Below are positions 48,582-58,104 of a stretch of 64,000 nucleotides of DNA, piece after piece; position 1 is the stretch's first letter, and every line of letters starts with the position of its first letter. Made by a program: the position numbers and the translations under genes. Below the pieces are notes generated by a model, which was given only the letters and a program-made list of their open reading frames with translations, did no database searches and was not told the origin of the DNA. This stretch comes from Methylonatrum sp040877625 (GTDB lineage Bacteria > Pseudomonadota > Gammaproteobacteria > Nitrococcales > Aquisalimonadaceae). The stretch lies in contig JBBDNK010000024.1 of assembly GCA_040877625.1 (NCBI GenBank), positions 62,001 to 126,000 of the forward strand. Direction: 5' to 3'.

Positions 48582-49823
48582 TTACATTTTCCCCTTCACT
48601 GCCGCATCGACACAACGGTCCATCGGTGCAATCACCGGTTCGTAGCCGTAACCGGTAATGATGTTGCACAACTTCGCCGAGTTGGTCAGCAGCCGCTTCC
48701 AGTTGTTGGCCTCGCCCATCTCCCGGGCATACATCTGATAGAAGCACACCCCGCTCAGCACGATGGCGCCGGACGCTTCGATGGTCTCCGTAAAGCCCAT
48801 GCGATCGCTCGCCGCCTTGTTCTCGGGGTTGGTCGCAACGAGCAGCGTCGTGCCATCGTGAACCTTGCGCCCCTTGAGCAGCATCGCCACCTGCCGCATT
48901 TCGATCAGTGAGAGTTGCGGCGCACCGAAGACCACGACATCGACCTTCTCATTGTGAAGGCCGAAAGACGCGTTGTAGTCATCGACATCCTTGCGCGTTA
49001 TTCGCCTCGCGGCCGGTGGAGCGCCGTCGAACGCGGCCTTCAGATCCGGCGCTTCGGGCGTCACGCCAACAATATGAAACATCGGTACCGAGCCGTAACT
49101 GGCCATGGCGGCGCCGAAATGCTTGAGCTCGTCGGAACCCGGTTCCGCACTCGGCCTGGCGATCACCGGCACCGTCCAGTACGACCCCGACTCACGGCCG
49201 ATAATGGCTCCGAGCGCGCCCCACTCGGCGAGATCCGTCGGCTCGAAATCGATTTCGAACAGATGTGTACCGCGGCGGCACCGGTCCAGGTGGTACCCGT
49301 AGCGCGGCGTGCGTCCGGTAAGGCCGGCGGCCAGTGCCGCGGGCCCGCCTTCGAAATTGCTGCGCGCACCGCAGACACTGTTGGAGTAGATAACGACGCC
49401 GGTATCGCCAAACGCCAGGTGCTGCCCCATCACAGGGGCCTGCACGGTCTGGTAGTTGATGCAGGTGTCCGTCATCATGATGCCCATGGCGCGCATTGCC
49501 GCCACCGTCCTCAACTCCAGGAATGCCCAGGACTGCTGCTGTTTCAGACGCTTGTACTGACACTGGTCAACACCGCGAGGATCAGTGATGGTCGGTATGA
49601 CCACCTGACGATCCTGCTCGGGGCAGGCGGCCAGCCTCTCGAGAAACTCTACGCCTGACTCACCCAGCGATTCGGTATCAGCCATGATGTGCGCCTGGCT
49701 GACCTCCACCAGATCTTCAGCGTCAAAGAACCGCCCCACTTTCACCTGCTGTTCCAACGCAAGCCGCTTCGGTTCACCGAATTCCCCGGCCAGCATGGCA
49801 TGCTCGTATTCCGTCAGTTTCAT
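48582..49823 (-). CDS. aconitase X large (catalytic) subunit
   Basis: 413 residues of the AcnX (DUF521) family. Cysteines likely to hold the Fe-S or mononuclear iron centre occur in DTCINYQTV (about 118-126), SNSVCGARSNFEGGPAALAA (about 147-166) and SGVCFYQMY (about 355-363). Members dehydrate hydroxylated acids: cis-3-hydroxy-L-proline in bacteria, mevalonate 5-phosphate in archaea. Neighbours here (aldehyde dehydrogenase, TRAP importer) do not include the pyrroline-2-carboxylate reductase expected for hydroxyproline use, so another hydroxy-acid substrate is possible. AGGAG site 9 bp before the ATG. Confidence 0.85.
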   Translation of the reverse strand: MKLTEYEHAMLAGEFGEPKRLALEQQVKVGRFFDAEDLVEVSQAHIMADTESLGESGVEFLERLAACPEQDRQVVIPTITDPRGVDQCQYKRLKQQQSWAFLELRTVAAMRAMGIMMTDTCINYQTVQAPVMGQHLAFGDTGVVIYSNSVCGARSNFEGGPAALAAGLTGRTPRYGYHLDRCRRGTHLFEIDFEPTDLAEWGALGAIIGRESGSYWTVPVIARPSAEPGSDELKHFGAAMASYGSVPMFHIVGVTPEAPDLKAAFDGAPPAARRITRKDVDDYNASFGLHNEKVDVVVFGAPQLSLIEMRQVAMLLKGRKVHDGTTLLVATNPENKAASDRMGFTETIEASGAIVLSGVCFYQMYAREMGEANNWKRLLTNSAKLCNIITGYGYEPVIAPMDRCVDAAVKGKM

Positions 49824-49938
49824 CGACTGAAACTCCTGTTTAATAAAGTTCCTTCAACGCGCCGCGGAATGGAGCGGCAAATGCCTGAGCGCACCCCTGC
49901 CATAACGCCGACATTCACGGCCGCATGGATCCGGCCGG

Positions 49939-51231
49939 CTAACGACCGGTTATGAAGTGGTAACCCCACGTGCTCACGGAGGGGAAAACAATCAGGAAAG
50001 CCACAAATAGCAGCAGCACCACAATCAATGGCAGTACAGCCTTGCTGACCTGCTCGATCGTTGTATTGGATATCGCCGACGCCACGAACAGATTGACGCC
50101 AAGTGGCGGGGTCAGCATGCCGATCTGACAAAGGACCACAAAGAGGATACCGAAATGCACGGCATCCCCGCCCAGCAGCAACAACGGGGGAAGCAGCACC
50201 GGCGTCAGTAGCACGATGGCACTCAGCGACTCCATGAACGTTCCGACGATAATGAGCAGCAACGCGATGAGGAACAGGACCATCAGCGGATCCTGGGAGA
50301 CACTCATGAACGCGCCGGCGACCTGCCGGGGGACGTCGTACATGGTCAGGAGCCGACCGAAAGCCATCGCCGGCCCCATGACAATCAGCACCGCGCCGGT
50401 CAGCCGTCCGGTCGTGATCATCGACCGTGCAATGTCGGAGAGCCCAAGACGGCGCGAAAAGATACCGATGCCTCCGGCATAGAGCACGGCGAGCATCGCC
50501 GCTTCAGTGGGCGTTGCCAGCCCCGCATAAATGACACCGAGGACGATCACTGGCATCACCATCGCCGCGCGCCCCTTCCACAGCGCATCGCCAAATCGCG
50601 CCCACGTAAAGGGCTCCCCGGAGGGCTTGAACCCCTTGAGTTTACCCATGCCCCAACAATAGAAAATCATCACCACGAGCAAGAGCAAAGCCGGCAGAAT
50701 GCCCGCAAAGAAAAGCCCGGTAATGGAGACATTCGCGATCACGCCGTAGATGATCATCGGGTTCGACGGCGGCATCAGGATGCCGAGCGTCCCGCCGCTC
50801 GCGACGACAGCGGCCGACCAGGCCACCGGGTAACCGGCACGCACCATGGCGGGTATCATGATGCCGCCGATGGCGGCTGTGGTCGCGGGCGCCGAACCGG
50901 ACAACGACGCAAAAAACGCGCAAGACAGAAAACTCGCGATCGCCAGGCCGCCCGTAACATTGCCGGCGACCACGTACATGACGCGAATGATACGGTCGGT
51001 GAGTTCTGCGCGGACCATCAATTCACCGGCCAGAATGAAGCCGGGGATCGCGATCAGGGCAAACAGACCGGTCCCCGTAAACAGGGTCTGCCCGATGTAA
51101 ATCAGCGGGATGGGCGTAAAAACAAGCCCGGCGGTTGCAGCTATGCCAAGTGCGTAACCAATCGGTACCCCTAGAAGCAGCGTCACACCGAGCGTTCCAA
51201 AGACAATGTAGGCAATATTCGCGTCAATCAC
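49939..51231 (-). CDS. TRAP transporter large permease (DctM family)
   Basis: 430 residues starting with GTG that overlaps the dctQ stop (GTGA), the only start consistent with the family N-terminus (VIDANIAYIVFGTLGVTLLL). Family marks: LFTGTGLFALIAIPGFILAG, SGSAPATTAAIGGIMIPAM, ASGGTLGILMPPSNPMIIYG, and PPLGVNLFVASAIS near the end. About 12 membrane helices. It takes substrate from the DctP protein encoded at 52.8 kb and probably feeds the aconitase X/aldehyde dehydrogenase pathway. A 115-bp gap before the aconitase X gene shows no hairpin. Confidence 0.9.
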   Translation of the reverse strand: MIDANIAYIVFGTLGVTLLLGVPIGYALGIAATAGLVFTPIPLIYIGQTLFTGTGLFALIAIPGFILAGELMVRAELTDRIIRVMYVVAGNVTGGLAIASFLSCAFFASLSGSAPATTAAIGGIMIPAMVRAGYPVAWSAAVVASGGTLGILMPPSNPMIIYGVIANVSITGLFFAGILPALLLLVVMIFYCWGMGKLKGFKPSGEPFTWARFGDALWKGRAAMVMPVIVLGVIYAGLATPTEAAMLAVLYAGGIGIFSRRLGLSDIARSMITTGRLTGAVLIVMGPAMAFGRLLTMYDVPRQVAGAFMSVSQDPLMVLFLIALLLIIVGTFMESLSAIVLLTPVLLPPLLLLGGDAVHFGILFVVLCQIGMLTPPLGVNLFVASAISNTTIEQVSKAVLPLIVVLLLFVAFLIVFPSVSTWGYHFITGR

Positions 51232-51752
51232 CCCGAAATCCGCCCTTTTACTATGTCCTCGGCCTCGTCTCTCACCTGAACGCCCCTGATATAGGTCTGT
51301 ACCAACCGCAAGGCGGTGAGCGCGAATGCCAGCGGAATGATTGCGTACACGAAGCCCATCGGGATACCCAGAGACATGCTTGGCTCGCTGCGCTGAAACG
51401 TTATCAGGACAAGCCTCGTGCCCTGCCACGCCGCAAACAGGCAAAAGCCGAGCCACAAGAGGTCGCCGACGAGAAATCGCCACGGCTGTAATCGCTTCGG
51501 CAGCAGGGCCAACTGTGCCGATACCCGGAAGTGCGAACCTTCGCGGGTTGCGAGCACGGAGCCGAAATACAGGAGCCACACGAATGAATAAACCGCCAGT
51601 TCCTCAGCCATGTGCGAAAGGTTGGTGAAGAACTGAAAGGGAAGGAAGTACCGCACAATGGCGGTGTAGCTGAGACATGAGACCATAATCGTGCAAAGCA
51701 GCACGATTATGGTCTCCTCCATCCATCGATCGACGAGTAATAGGAAGCGCAT
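51228..51752 (-). CDS. TRAP transporter small permease (DctQ family)
   Basis: 174 residues from MRFLLLVDRWMEE; a longer reading frame exists upstream, but the family start and the end of dctP 14 bp before favour this ATG. Four membrane helices; MAEELAVYSFVWLLYFGSVL (about 48-67) is the DctQ helix 2 motif. It is coupled to DctM by a GTGA overlap. Confidence 0.85.
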   Translation of the reverse strand: MRFLLLVDRWMEETIIVLLCTIMVSCLSYTAIVRYFLPFQFFTNLSHMAEELAVYSFVWLLYFGSVLATREGSHFRVSAQLALLPKRLQPWRFLVGDLLWLGFCLFAAWQGTRLVLITFQRSEPSMSLGIPMGFVYAIIPLAFALTALRLVQTYIRGVQVRDEAEDIVKGRISG

Positions 51753-51765
51753 TACAGGATCCGGA

Positions 51766-52779
51766 TTACTCGGCGGACTCGACGCGTTTAATCCACTCGT
51801 CGCCAATGTCGTCGCGATACTTGTCCCACACCGGCTCGACCGCGGTCATGAATGCATCAAGATTCTCCGGTGCATTGACCGTGACGCCCAGCTCGGCCAT
51901 CTGGCCCAGGCCGCCGACATGGGCCTTGGCCGATACCCAGCGCTGGTAATCGCCTGCTTCACGACCGGCGCGCAGCACCCCTTCCTGTTGCGCCGGGGTC
52001 AGCGCGTTGAACCAGTCGTCGTTCACAAGAACGACCGCCAGACCGTGAAACACCGGCACATACGAGTAGAACTTCAGGAAGTCAGTGAACTTCATGTCCA
52101 CCATCCCGTGAGGCGGGCCCTCCAGGCCATCCGCCACGCCCTGTTGCAAGGCGCCGTACAGCTCACCCCAATCGATAGCGGTCGGATTGGCACCGAGCGC
52201 GTTGTAGGTGTCGAGCATCACGGAATTCTTGGGCAACCGGATCTTGATTCCCTCAAAATCCGACGGCTCTTCGATGGACCGCTTGCTGTTCAGGACACCG
52301 CGATCGCCCCATTCCATGACCGAGATAATGCGCATGCCGCTGGCTTTATGGTATTCCTCGAAGAGATCCTTACCGACGGGACCATTGACCACGGCATTGA
52401 CGTGTTCCCTATCCCGGAACATGAAAGGCAGGATCGTGACATCCAGCGGCGGGTACCACATGGATGCGTTGTTGATCGCCACCAGCGTCATTTCCAGTAC
52501 TCCAAGCTGGGTGTCCTTGGCCGTGTCCTGTTCAAGGCCGAGCTGGGCATTCGGATAAATGTCCACCTTCACCGCGCCCTGAGTATAGGCCTCCACCAAC
52601 TCCGCAAAGCGCTCGGCGCCGGTATGGTAGGCCATCTGTTCAGTCACGCCGTGCGCAAGCCGCGCTGTCTTGGTCGCCTCCTTTACATAGGGAACTTCAA
52701 CTTCGGGAGCCTGCGCCATGGCCTGCGAGGCTGCCAAGGCGAAGACCGCTCCTGCGATTCCAGGAATCAAACCACGCAT
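51766..52779 (-). CDS. TRAP transporter substrate-binding protein (DctP family)
   Basis: 337 residues from MRGLIPGIAG, with a strong GGAGGAG site. A conventional Sec signal peptide ends near SQAMA (about residue 22). The binding-protein core carries FEGIKIRLPKNSVMLDTYNA and LGANPTAIDWGELYGALQQG, then VADGLEGPP, the ligand-contact region of the family. It is the first gene of the leftward operon dctPQM-acnX-aldh, transcribed from the promoter at 52912-52939. The substrate is unknown; a hydroxylated carboxylate is likely from the family and from aconitase X. Confidence 0.88.
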   Translation of the reverse strand: MRGLIPGIAGAVFALAASQAMAQAPEVEVPYVKEATKTARLAHGVTEQMAYHTGAERFAELVEAYTQGAVKVDIYPNAQLGLEQDTAKDTQLGVLEMTLVAINNASMWYPPLDVTILPFMFRDREHVNAVVNGPVGKDLFEEYHKASGMRIISVMEWGDRGVLNSKRSIEEPSDFEGIKIRLPKNSVMLDTYNALGANPTAIDWGELYGALQQGVADGLEGPPHGMVDMKFTDFLKFYSYVPVFHGLAVVLVNDDWFNALTPAQQEGVLRAGREAGDYQRWVSAKAHVGGLGQMAELGVTVNAPENLDAFMTAVEPVWDKYRDDIGDEWIKRVESAE

Positions 52780-52911
52780 AACGTTTCTCCTCCGGATTGA
52801 TGTGCGGTAGCGCGCTGCTTTGCTCTTTCTTTGTTGCCGCCAGGCTACTGGCGCCGCGCCCACCGGTCTGATGCGACGGACGAGTGAACGTTCCGTCAAG
52901 ACAGCTAGAAC

Positions 52912-52939
52912 TCTATAGCACCGACCTTCTAGAGGTCAA
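52912..52939 (-). promoter_or_regulatory. dctPQM-acnX promoter with palindromic GntR-type operator
   Basis: Leftward -35 TTGACC (52934-52939) and -10 TATAGA (52912-52917) with a 16-bp spacer. The palindrome GACCTTCTAGAGGTC (52923-52937) overlaps the -35 and spacer. It lies between the dctP gene and the divergent GntR/HutC gene at 53037 and probably is that regulator's operator. Nothing else recognised in 52780-53036. Confidence 0.6.
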
Positions 52940-53036
52940 CAATTGCATAGCACTAAAAACCCCCATAACCTATACAGGACAAACGTGAACAACCCCGCCC
53001 GCCCCGAGCATGGTCGCGATTACGGAGCCCAGAACA

Positions 53037-53873
53037 ATGAAGTCCGTTTCCTTTTCCGATCCGAGTGCGAACAGCGGCCGCGCTTCCGACGAGTCCGAGC
53101 CCGTCGCGCTGGAACGCCTGCGCGCCGCGGTCGACGACGCGGACCACCTGGATGAACCTCGGCATAGCCGCCTCAGAGCGGCAATCCTGGATGCACTGGC
53201 CGCGGGATACTGGGCTCCCGGCGACAAGCTTCCACCCGAGACCGAAATCGCGCGGGCCGTGGGGCTAAGCCTGGGAACGGTGCGCAAGGCACTTGCAAGA
53301 CTGGCCCGGGAACAGGTTCTCATGCGCCGCCACGGGCGTGGAACCTTTGTATCCGGCGGCGGCGCACAGTCGAACCAGCTCATGCACTTCCGCTTCGTCG
53401 GCGATGACGGGTCCACCATATTGCCGGTGTATGCCGAGGTTCTCGACCGACGCGTTATCCAGGAGCAAGGCCCCTGGTCGAGTTTTCTTGGGGGGAGTTC
53501 CGGTTTCATCCGCGTGCGCCGGATGATCAACGTCGCGGACGAATTCAACTGCCTGAGCGAGTTCTACATCGATGCGCATCGCTTCAGTCAGCTTCTGGAC
53601 ATGCCGCTGGCGGACCTGCACCGGGTCGTCATCCGCAACTTGCTCGCCAGGCACTTTAACGCACCAACCTTCACGCTGACCCAGTTCGTCCATGCCGCGG
53701 AATTTCCCGAGCATGTGAGAACCAGCCTGAAGCTGTCGAAGAAGCGGGGCTTTGGCATTGTTCTCGAGGCCTACTCATACACGCATCATAAAGAACCGAT
53801 TTCCTTCCAGAACATCTTTATTCCGGCCGGCGTCCGACGCCTCGAAACCTCAAGCTCAAGCCTGGTGAAATAA
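53037..53873 (+). CDS. GntR-family (HutC-like) transcriptional regulator
   Basis: 278 residues from MKSVSFSDP (GGAG site); an earlier Met at 53010 is possible. An unusually long 35-residue leader precedes the winged helix: SRLRAAILDALAAGYWAPGD, KLPPETEIARAVGLSLGTVR and KALARL. A UTRA-like effector domain fills the C-terminal half (SSGFIRVRRMINVADEFNCL, then the conserved SEFYID). It is divergent from the TRAP operon and overlaps the GMC oxidoreductase start by one base, so it likely controls both. Confidence 0.83.
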   Translation: MKSVSFSDPSANSGRASDESEPVALERLRAAVDDADHLDEPRHSRLRAAILDALAAGYWAPGDKLPPETEIARAVGLSLGTVRKALARLAREQVLMRRHGRGTFVSGGGAQSNQLMHFRFVGDDGSTILPVYAEVLDRRVIQEQGPWSSFLGGSSGFIRVRRMINVADEFNCLSEFYIDAHRFSQLLDMPLADLHRVVIRNLLARHFNAPTFTLTQFVHAAEFPEHVRTSLKLSKKRGFGIVLEAYSYTHHKEPISFQNIFIPAGVRRLETSSSSLVK

Positions 53874-55486
53874 TGACAACAACGACGCCCACCTTTGACT
53901 ACATCGTAATCGGCGGCGGAACCGCTGGCTGCATCCTGGCCAGTCGGCTCACTGAAAACGGCACGTATTCCGTGCTTCTCCTAGAGGCGGGACCAACGGA
54001 TAAATATTCGTGGATTCACATTCCGATCGGCTACGCAAAGACCATGTTTCACGCCACATATAACTGGGGGTTTTACACCGAGGAAGAGCCGGAGCTGAAC
54101 GGCCGCAAGCTCTACTGGCCACGTGGACGGGTTCTTGGCGGGTCGAGTTCCATCAACGGGCTGATCTACATTCGTGGGCAAGCGGAGGACTACGACGCCT
54201 GGGCCGAGGCCGGCAATGCCGGGTGGGCATGGAAAGACGTTCTACCCTATTTCCGCAAGCTGGAAGGCAACGAGCGCGGCGATAGTGAATATCATGGCGG
54301 CAGCGGCCCCCTCGCCTGCTCCGACATCCATGAGCGGCATGAGCTGATGGACGCCATTATCCGCGCGGGGAATGAGCTGGACGTCCCTACCACGGATGAT
54401 TTCAACGGCCCATCCCAGGAAGGCGTCGGTTACTTTCAGTTGTTTACACGCAGGGGCTGGAGATGCTCGGCGGCGGTGGGCTATCTGAAACCGGCTCGCG
54501 GCCGCAAGAACCTGCGGGTCGAGACGGATGCCCGTGTTACCCGGATTCTGTTTGAAGGCAAACGTGCGACCGGGGTGGAATACCAGCAGGCAGGCAAGAC
54601 TGTGCTCGCTACCGCGGCCCGCGAAGTCATCCTGTCGGCTGGTGCCGTTCAGAGCCCTCAAATTCTGGAACTTTCCGGGGTTGGCCAAAGCCAGGTGCTT
54701 GAGGACAACGGCATCCAGCGTGTTGCCGACCTGCCGGGGGTGGGAGAGAACCTGCAGGACCATTTACAGTTTCGCCTCATGTTCCGCTGCAAGAAGCCCA
54801 TCACCACCAATGATGACCTTAACTCCTGGTGGCGGCGCATGGGAATCGGCCTGAAATACATCCTGCACCGCTCGGGCCCGATGGCGATCGGGATCAACCA
54901 TGGCGGCCTCTTTACCAAGGTATTACCGGAATCCACAACCCCGGACGTCCAGTTCCACTTCGCGGCAATGTCCGCCGAAGTGGCGGCCGGCAAGCCGCAC
55001 ACGTTCCCGGGGTTCACGTTCAGCGTCTGCCAGCTGCGACCTTCCTCGCGCGGCTCTATCCACATCAAGTCCGATGATCCGCAGGCTGCGCCCGCGATCC
55101 GTGCCAATTACCTTTCGACCGACCTGGACTGGCGTTGCGCGCTTGCCGCCGTTCGTTTTGCACAGGCGCTCGCCCATTCAAAGAGCATGGAGCCGTATAC
55201 CGAAAGCGACTATCGCCCGGGCCCGGAGGCGGTGACGGATGACGATCTGAAGGAATTCTGCCGGGAGCATTCGGCGACCATTTTCCATCCTGCCGGAACG
55301 TGCAAGATGGGCGAAGACGGTTCAGCGGTGGTCGATTCGCGTCTTCGCGTTCATGGCCTTGCGCATCTGCGGGTCGTAGACTGCTCCATCATGCCGACCC
55401 TGGTTTCCGGCAATACCAATGCCCCCGTCGCCATGATCGCAGAAAAGGCAGCGACCATGATCCTGGAAGATGCCGGCAACTCATAG
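53873..55486 (+). CDS. GMC-family FAD oxidoreductase (choline dehydrogenase-like)
   Basis: 537 residues. N-terminal FAD motif DYIVIGGGTAGCILASRL (about 9-26), GMC signature 1 GRVLGGSSSINGLIYIRGQA (about 85-104), signature 2 SAGAVQSPQILELSGVG (about 255-271), and the C-terminal catalytic His/Asn region TIFHPAGTCKMG and GNTNAPVAMIAEKA. The family oxidises primary alcohols, such as choline or alkanols, to aldehydes, passing electrons to the respiratory chain. Translation is coupled to the GntR gene by a TAATG overlap. It could make the aldehyde used by the aldehyde dehydrogenase at 46.7 kb. Converges with the reductase gene, with a 6-bp overlap. Confidence 0.87.
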   Translation: MTTTTPTFDYIVIGGGTAGCILASRLTENGTYSVLLLEAGPTDKYSWIHIPIGYAKTMFHATYNWGFYTEEEPELNGRKLYWPRGRVLGGSSSINGLIYIRGQAEDYDAWAEAGNAGWAWKDVLPYFRKLEGNERGDSEYHGGSGPLACSDIHERHELMDAIIRAGNELDVPTTDDFNGPSQEGVGYFQLFTRRGWRCSAAVGYLKPARGRKNLRVETDARVTRILFEGKRATGVEYQQAGKTVLATAAREVILSAGAVQSPQILELSGVGQSQVLEDNGIQRVADLPGVGENLQDHLQFRLMFRCKKPITTNDDLNSWWRRMGIGLKYILHRSGPMAIGINHGGLFTKVLPESTTPDVQFHFAAMSAEVAAGKPHTFPGFTFSVCQLRPSSRGSIHIKSDDPQAAPAIRANYLSTDLDWRCALAAVRFAQALAHSKSMEPYTESDYRPGPEAVTDDDLKEFCREHSATIFHPAGTCKMGEDGSAVVDSRLRVHGLAHLRVVDCSIMPTLVSGNTNAPVAMIAEKAATMILEDAGNS

Positions 55487-56440
55487 ATCCAGCACAAGGG
55501 TACCGCCGTTCGCCCGCGAACAGCAGATCAGGACATACTCCTGCTGCTCCGATTCACTGAGTATCAGGTCACGGTGATCCGGGCTTCCATCCAGGTACCG
55601 GGTGCGGCAGGTCCCGCATATACCGGCCTCGCAGGAGGAACTGCAGTCCATGCCGGCACCGCGAAGCACGTCGAGAATCGACTTGTCGGTCGGAACGCTG
55701 AATACGTCGCCACTGCTCGCTATTCTGACCTGAAATTCTCCCTCCGCCTGAGTTTCGCTATTGTCGATCGCCGGCGATGCGGGGGCCTGGAAGTGTTCGA
55801 AATGCACCGTGCCGTCCGGCCAGTGGGCCGAGGCCTGCCGGACCGCCTCGGTCATCCCGGCGGGGCCACAGCAGTACAGATGCGTCCCCGGCTCGTATTC
55901 CGCCAGTAGGCCGCGAACATCAAGCCGCTTGGCGGGATCTCCCCGGTCATGGTGCGGCACCACGTTGCCGAGCTCGATGAACGGCGCCAGTCTTTCTCGA
56001 AATGCAGTGCGCTCGGGTGTCTCCGTGCAGTAGTAGAGCATGAACTTGGCGTTGTCCCTGCACAGCTGCTCCACCATGGAGATAATCGGCGTAACACCAA
56101 TACCCCCGGCAATTAACAGATGGCGCTGGCCCTGCTGCGACAGCGGGAAATGATTGCGCGGCTCGGATATGGTCAGAACATCTCCCGCACGGATATTGTG
56201 ATGAACGCTACTGGACCCGCCACGGCCGTCCCGGACATTGAGCACGCCAATCACGTACCGATGCCGCTCCGCGGGGTCATTGCACAGCGAGTACTGCCGT
56301 ACATAACCGCCCGGGACATGCACGTCGATATGCGCGCCGGCGGTGAACGCCGGCAGTACCCCGCCATCCACGTCGACCAGTTCATACGTGTTGATATCGC
56401 TGGCCAGGTTTTCTATGCAGCGAACGCGAACCTTGATCAT
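55481..56440 (-). CDS. oxygenase reductase (phthalate dioxygenase reductase/VanB type)
   Basis: 319 residues with three parts in order: flavin-binding barrel with RQYSLCNDP (about 48-56); NAD-binding domain with IAGGIGVTPIISMV (about 110-123) and the YCCGPAGM motif (about 188-195); and a C-terminal plant-type ferredoxin with C-x4-C-x2-C in CSSSCEAGICGTCRTRYLDG plus a final LICCSRA Cys. It moves electrons from NAD(P)H to the Rieske oxygenase encoded just upstream on the same strand (96-bp gap). Domain order FMN-NAD-ferredoxin is typical for class IA partners. Confidence 0.9.
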   Translation of the reverse strand: MIKVRVRCIENLASDINTYELVDVDGGVLPAFTAGAHIDVHVPGGYVRQYSLCNDPAERHRYVIGVLNVRDGRGGSSSVHHNIRAGDVLTISEPRNHFPLSQQGQRHLLIAGGIGVTPIISMVEQLCRDNAKFMLYYCTETPERTAFRERLAPFIELGNVVPHHDRGDPAKRLDVRGLLAEYEPGTHLYCCGPAGMTEAVRQASAHWPDGTVHFEHFQAPASPAIDNSETQAEGEFQVRIASSGDVFSVPTDKSILDVLRGAGMDCSSSCEAGICGTCRTRYLDGSPDHRDLILSESEQQEYVLICCSRANGGTLVLDL

Positions 56441-56536
56441 GAGGCGCCTCCTCCTTGTGCCTGGTTAAAGCGCAGAATGGTGGAGAAAAGCCGAGGGTGG
56501 ATGCGCCGGACGCAAACACCCTCGGCAGGCAGGTAT

Positions 56537-57940
56537 CTACGCTTCGGCCGGTAACCTGCTTACTTCCAGTTCATCCAGGCGGCGCCTGACGTGCGTGTCC
56601 CGGTCCGCGCTGGGGTGCTGATCGGCTTCTCGCATAATGGCGATCACCTTGCGATTCATTTCCATGATCAATTCGCGATCATCCTGATCAGACCGCCTGC
56701 GGATCTTGAGAACGGAATCCTGTGTGTACATGGGCAGCGTGTCTTCACTGTCCAGATCGCTGCGTCCCACCGGCCTGCCATCCGCCACGGCACGGACGGC
56801 ATCGCGGAGCAGCTTGCGGCAGATATAGACGCCGACATCGGACTTGCCCGGGTGCTCTCTTGCATGAATCGCGATTTCACCCTGGCTTTTCAGCGCCTCC
56901 CAATCACCCGGGGCACGCTGGCCCTCCTCGTAGGTTCTGTCGCCGGACTGGCCCACCAGGAAGTCGATGCTGTCGACGCCGCATTCGTCCTTGTTGCCCA
57001 AGTGCTCAGGATCGACCTCGTCATTGAAGTGGCGCCAGCCGAAAATAATCATGTTGGTGTCGTCCACCGGCACATGCCAGCGCGTCAATGACACGGTGGA
57101 GTGCCTTTGCGTGGCGGCCGTGGGCACCAGCGAGCCGATCTGCAGAAAATGAGGAAATGTCATCTCCGTGATACGGACCCAGACGCGGTCCTCGCCGACA
57201 CGTCGACCAGCGGCGAAAATCATGCCCTGGCCGTTCCGTGTCGCCTCCCAGTGCATGACCGGCATGTCACCGAAACCGTCGAGGGAGACACCCGCGGCGG
57301 TGGAATCGTCCACGCCCTCCACTGTCATGTTGTTGTGCAGTACCGCGGTGTGCATATGGTCCATGATGTTCTCGAACACCTGGAGCCAATTGCAGGGGTA
57401 AATGTTCGAGAAGGCAACCAGCTCCGTACCCTCGGGCTGGGTAAACGAATCGTATTCCGGAAACGTCGGCTTCTTTTCCGGCGGCCCCATGTAGGCAAAC
57501 ACCAGTCCATCACGTTCAAACGCCGGATAGGCTCCCTGGCAGATGCTCTCCTTCAGTCGGCTTTCCTTCGGTTCGCAGGGCGTTTCAAGCAATGCGCCGT
57601 CGACGTCATAAAGCCAGCCATGATAGCAACAACGGATTCCGCGCTCCTGGACTATGCCGAACTCGAGCGAGGCGCCGCGGTGGGCACAGTGGCGATGCAG
57701 CACGCCAACCTGGCCGCTGCGATCCCGAAAGGCCACCAGATCTTCGCCAAGGATGCGAATCGCCTTCGGCAAAACACCCAGTTCCTCCGACAGACACACC
57801 GGGTGCCAGAACAGACGCATGTATTCGCCCATCGGTGTTCCCGGCGCCACATGGGTAAGCTCGGCGTCCTCGGCTGGAATACTGGTGTAGTGGTAACCCC
57901 CGAAGCGAATACTCTGCAACTGACCGTCTGCACGACTCAT
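56537..57940 (-). CDS. Rieske non-haem iron oxygenase, oxygenase subunit
   Basis: 467 residues from MSRADGQLQS (AGGAGGGG site). The Rieske [2Fe-2S] ligands are in HCAHRGASLEFG (Cys-x-His) and CCYHGWLYDVDG (Cys-x2-His), about residues 88-124. The catalytic iron site is within ENIMDHMHTAVLH, with Asp/His pattern as in VanA- and phthalate-dioxygenase-type enzymes; the length is longer than VanA (about 350) and close to the phthalate 4,5-dioxygenase group. Such enzymes hydroxylate aromatics or O/N-demethylate. Two LacI-type operators lie 33-65 bp upstream, so the LacI gene at 58.1 kb probably controls it. Substrate unknown. Confidence 0.87.
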   Translation of the reverse strand: MSRADGQLQSIRFGGYHYTSIPAEDAELTHVAPGTPMGEYMRLFWHPVCLSEELGVLPKAIRILGEDLVAFRDRSGQVGVLHRHCAHRGASLEFGIVQERGIRCCYHGWLYDVDGALLETPCEPKESRLKESICQGAYPAFERDGLVFAYMGPPEKKPTFPEYDSFTQPEGTELVAFSNIYPCNWLQVFENIMDHMHTAVLHNNMTVEGVDDSTAAGVSLDGFGDMPVMHWEATRNGQGMIFAAGRRVGEDRVWVRITEMTFPHFLQIGSLVPTAATQRHSTVSLTRWHVPVDDTNMIIFGWRHFNDEVDPEHLGNKDECGVDSIDFLVGQSGDRTYEEGQRAPGDWEALKSQGEIAIHAREHPGKSDVGVYICRKLLRDAVRAVADGRPVGRSDLDSEDTLPMYTQDSVLKIRRRSDQDDRELIMEMNRKVIAIMREADQHPSADRDTHVRRRLDELEVSRLPAEA

Positions 57941-57972
57941 GGCTGCCCCTCCTCTTATCAATCGAGATTACG

Positions 57973-58005
57973 ATGTTAGCGCAACCATAATGTTAGCGCA
58001 AACAT
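57973..58005. promoter_or_regulatory. tandem LacI-type operators upstream of the Rieske oxygenase gene
   Basis: Two near-identical sites, ATGTTAGCGCAACCAT (57973-57988) and ATGTTAGCGCAAACAT (57990-58005), spaced 17 bp start to start. A third related site, ATGTTAGCGCTTTCAC, is at 59195-59210 beside the lacI gene. The half-site TGTTAGCGC is of LacI/GalR type. Placement suggests repression of the oxygenase operon and autoregulation of the LacI gene. Confidence 0.65.
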
Positions 58006-58104
58006 CTCCCGGGCATCACCGCGTGAAAAGCCGAGCCGTCTGCCGAAGCATGGCGGGGCGGTATAGGCGAGTACGCGGATCCAGGCCAGGAATTGTCGTC
58101 CCGG

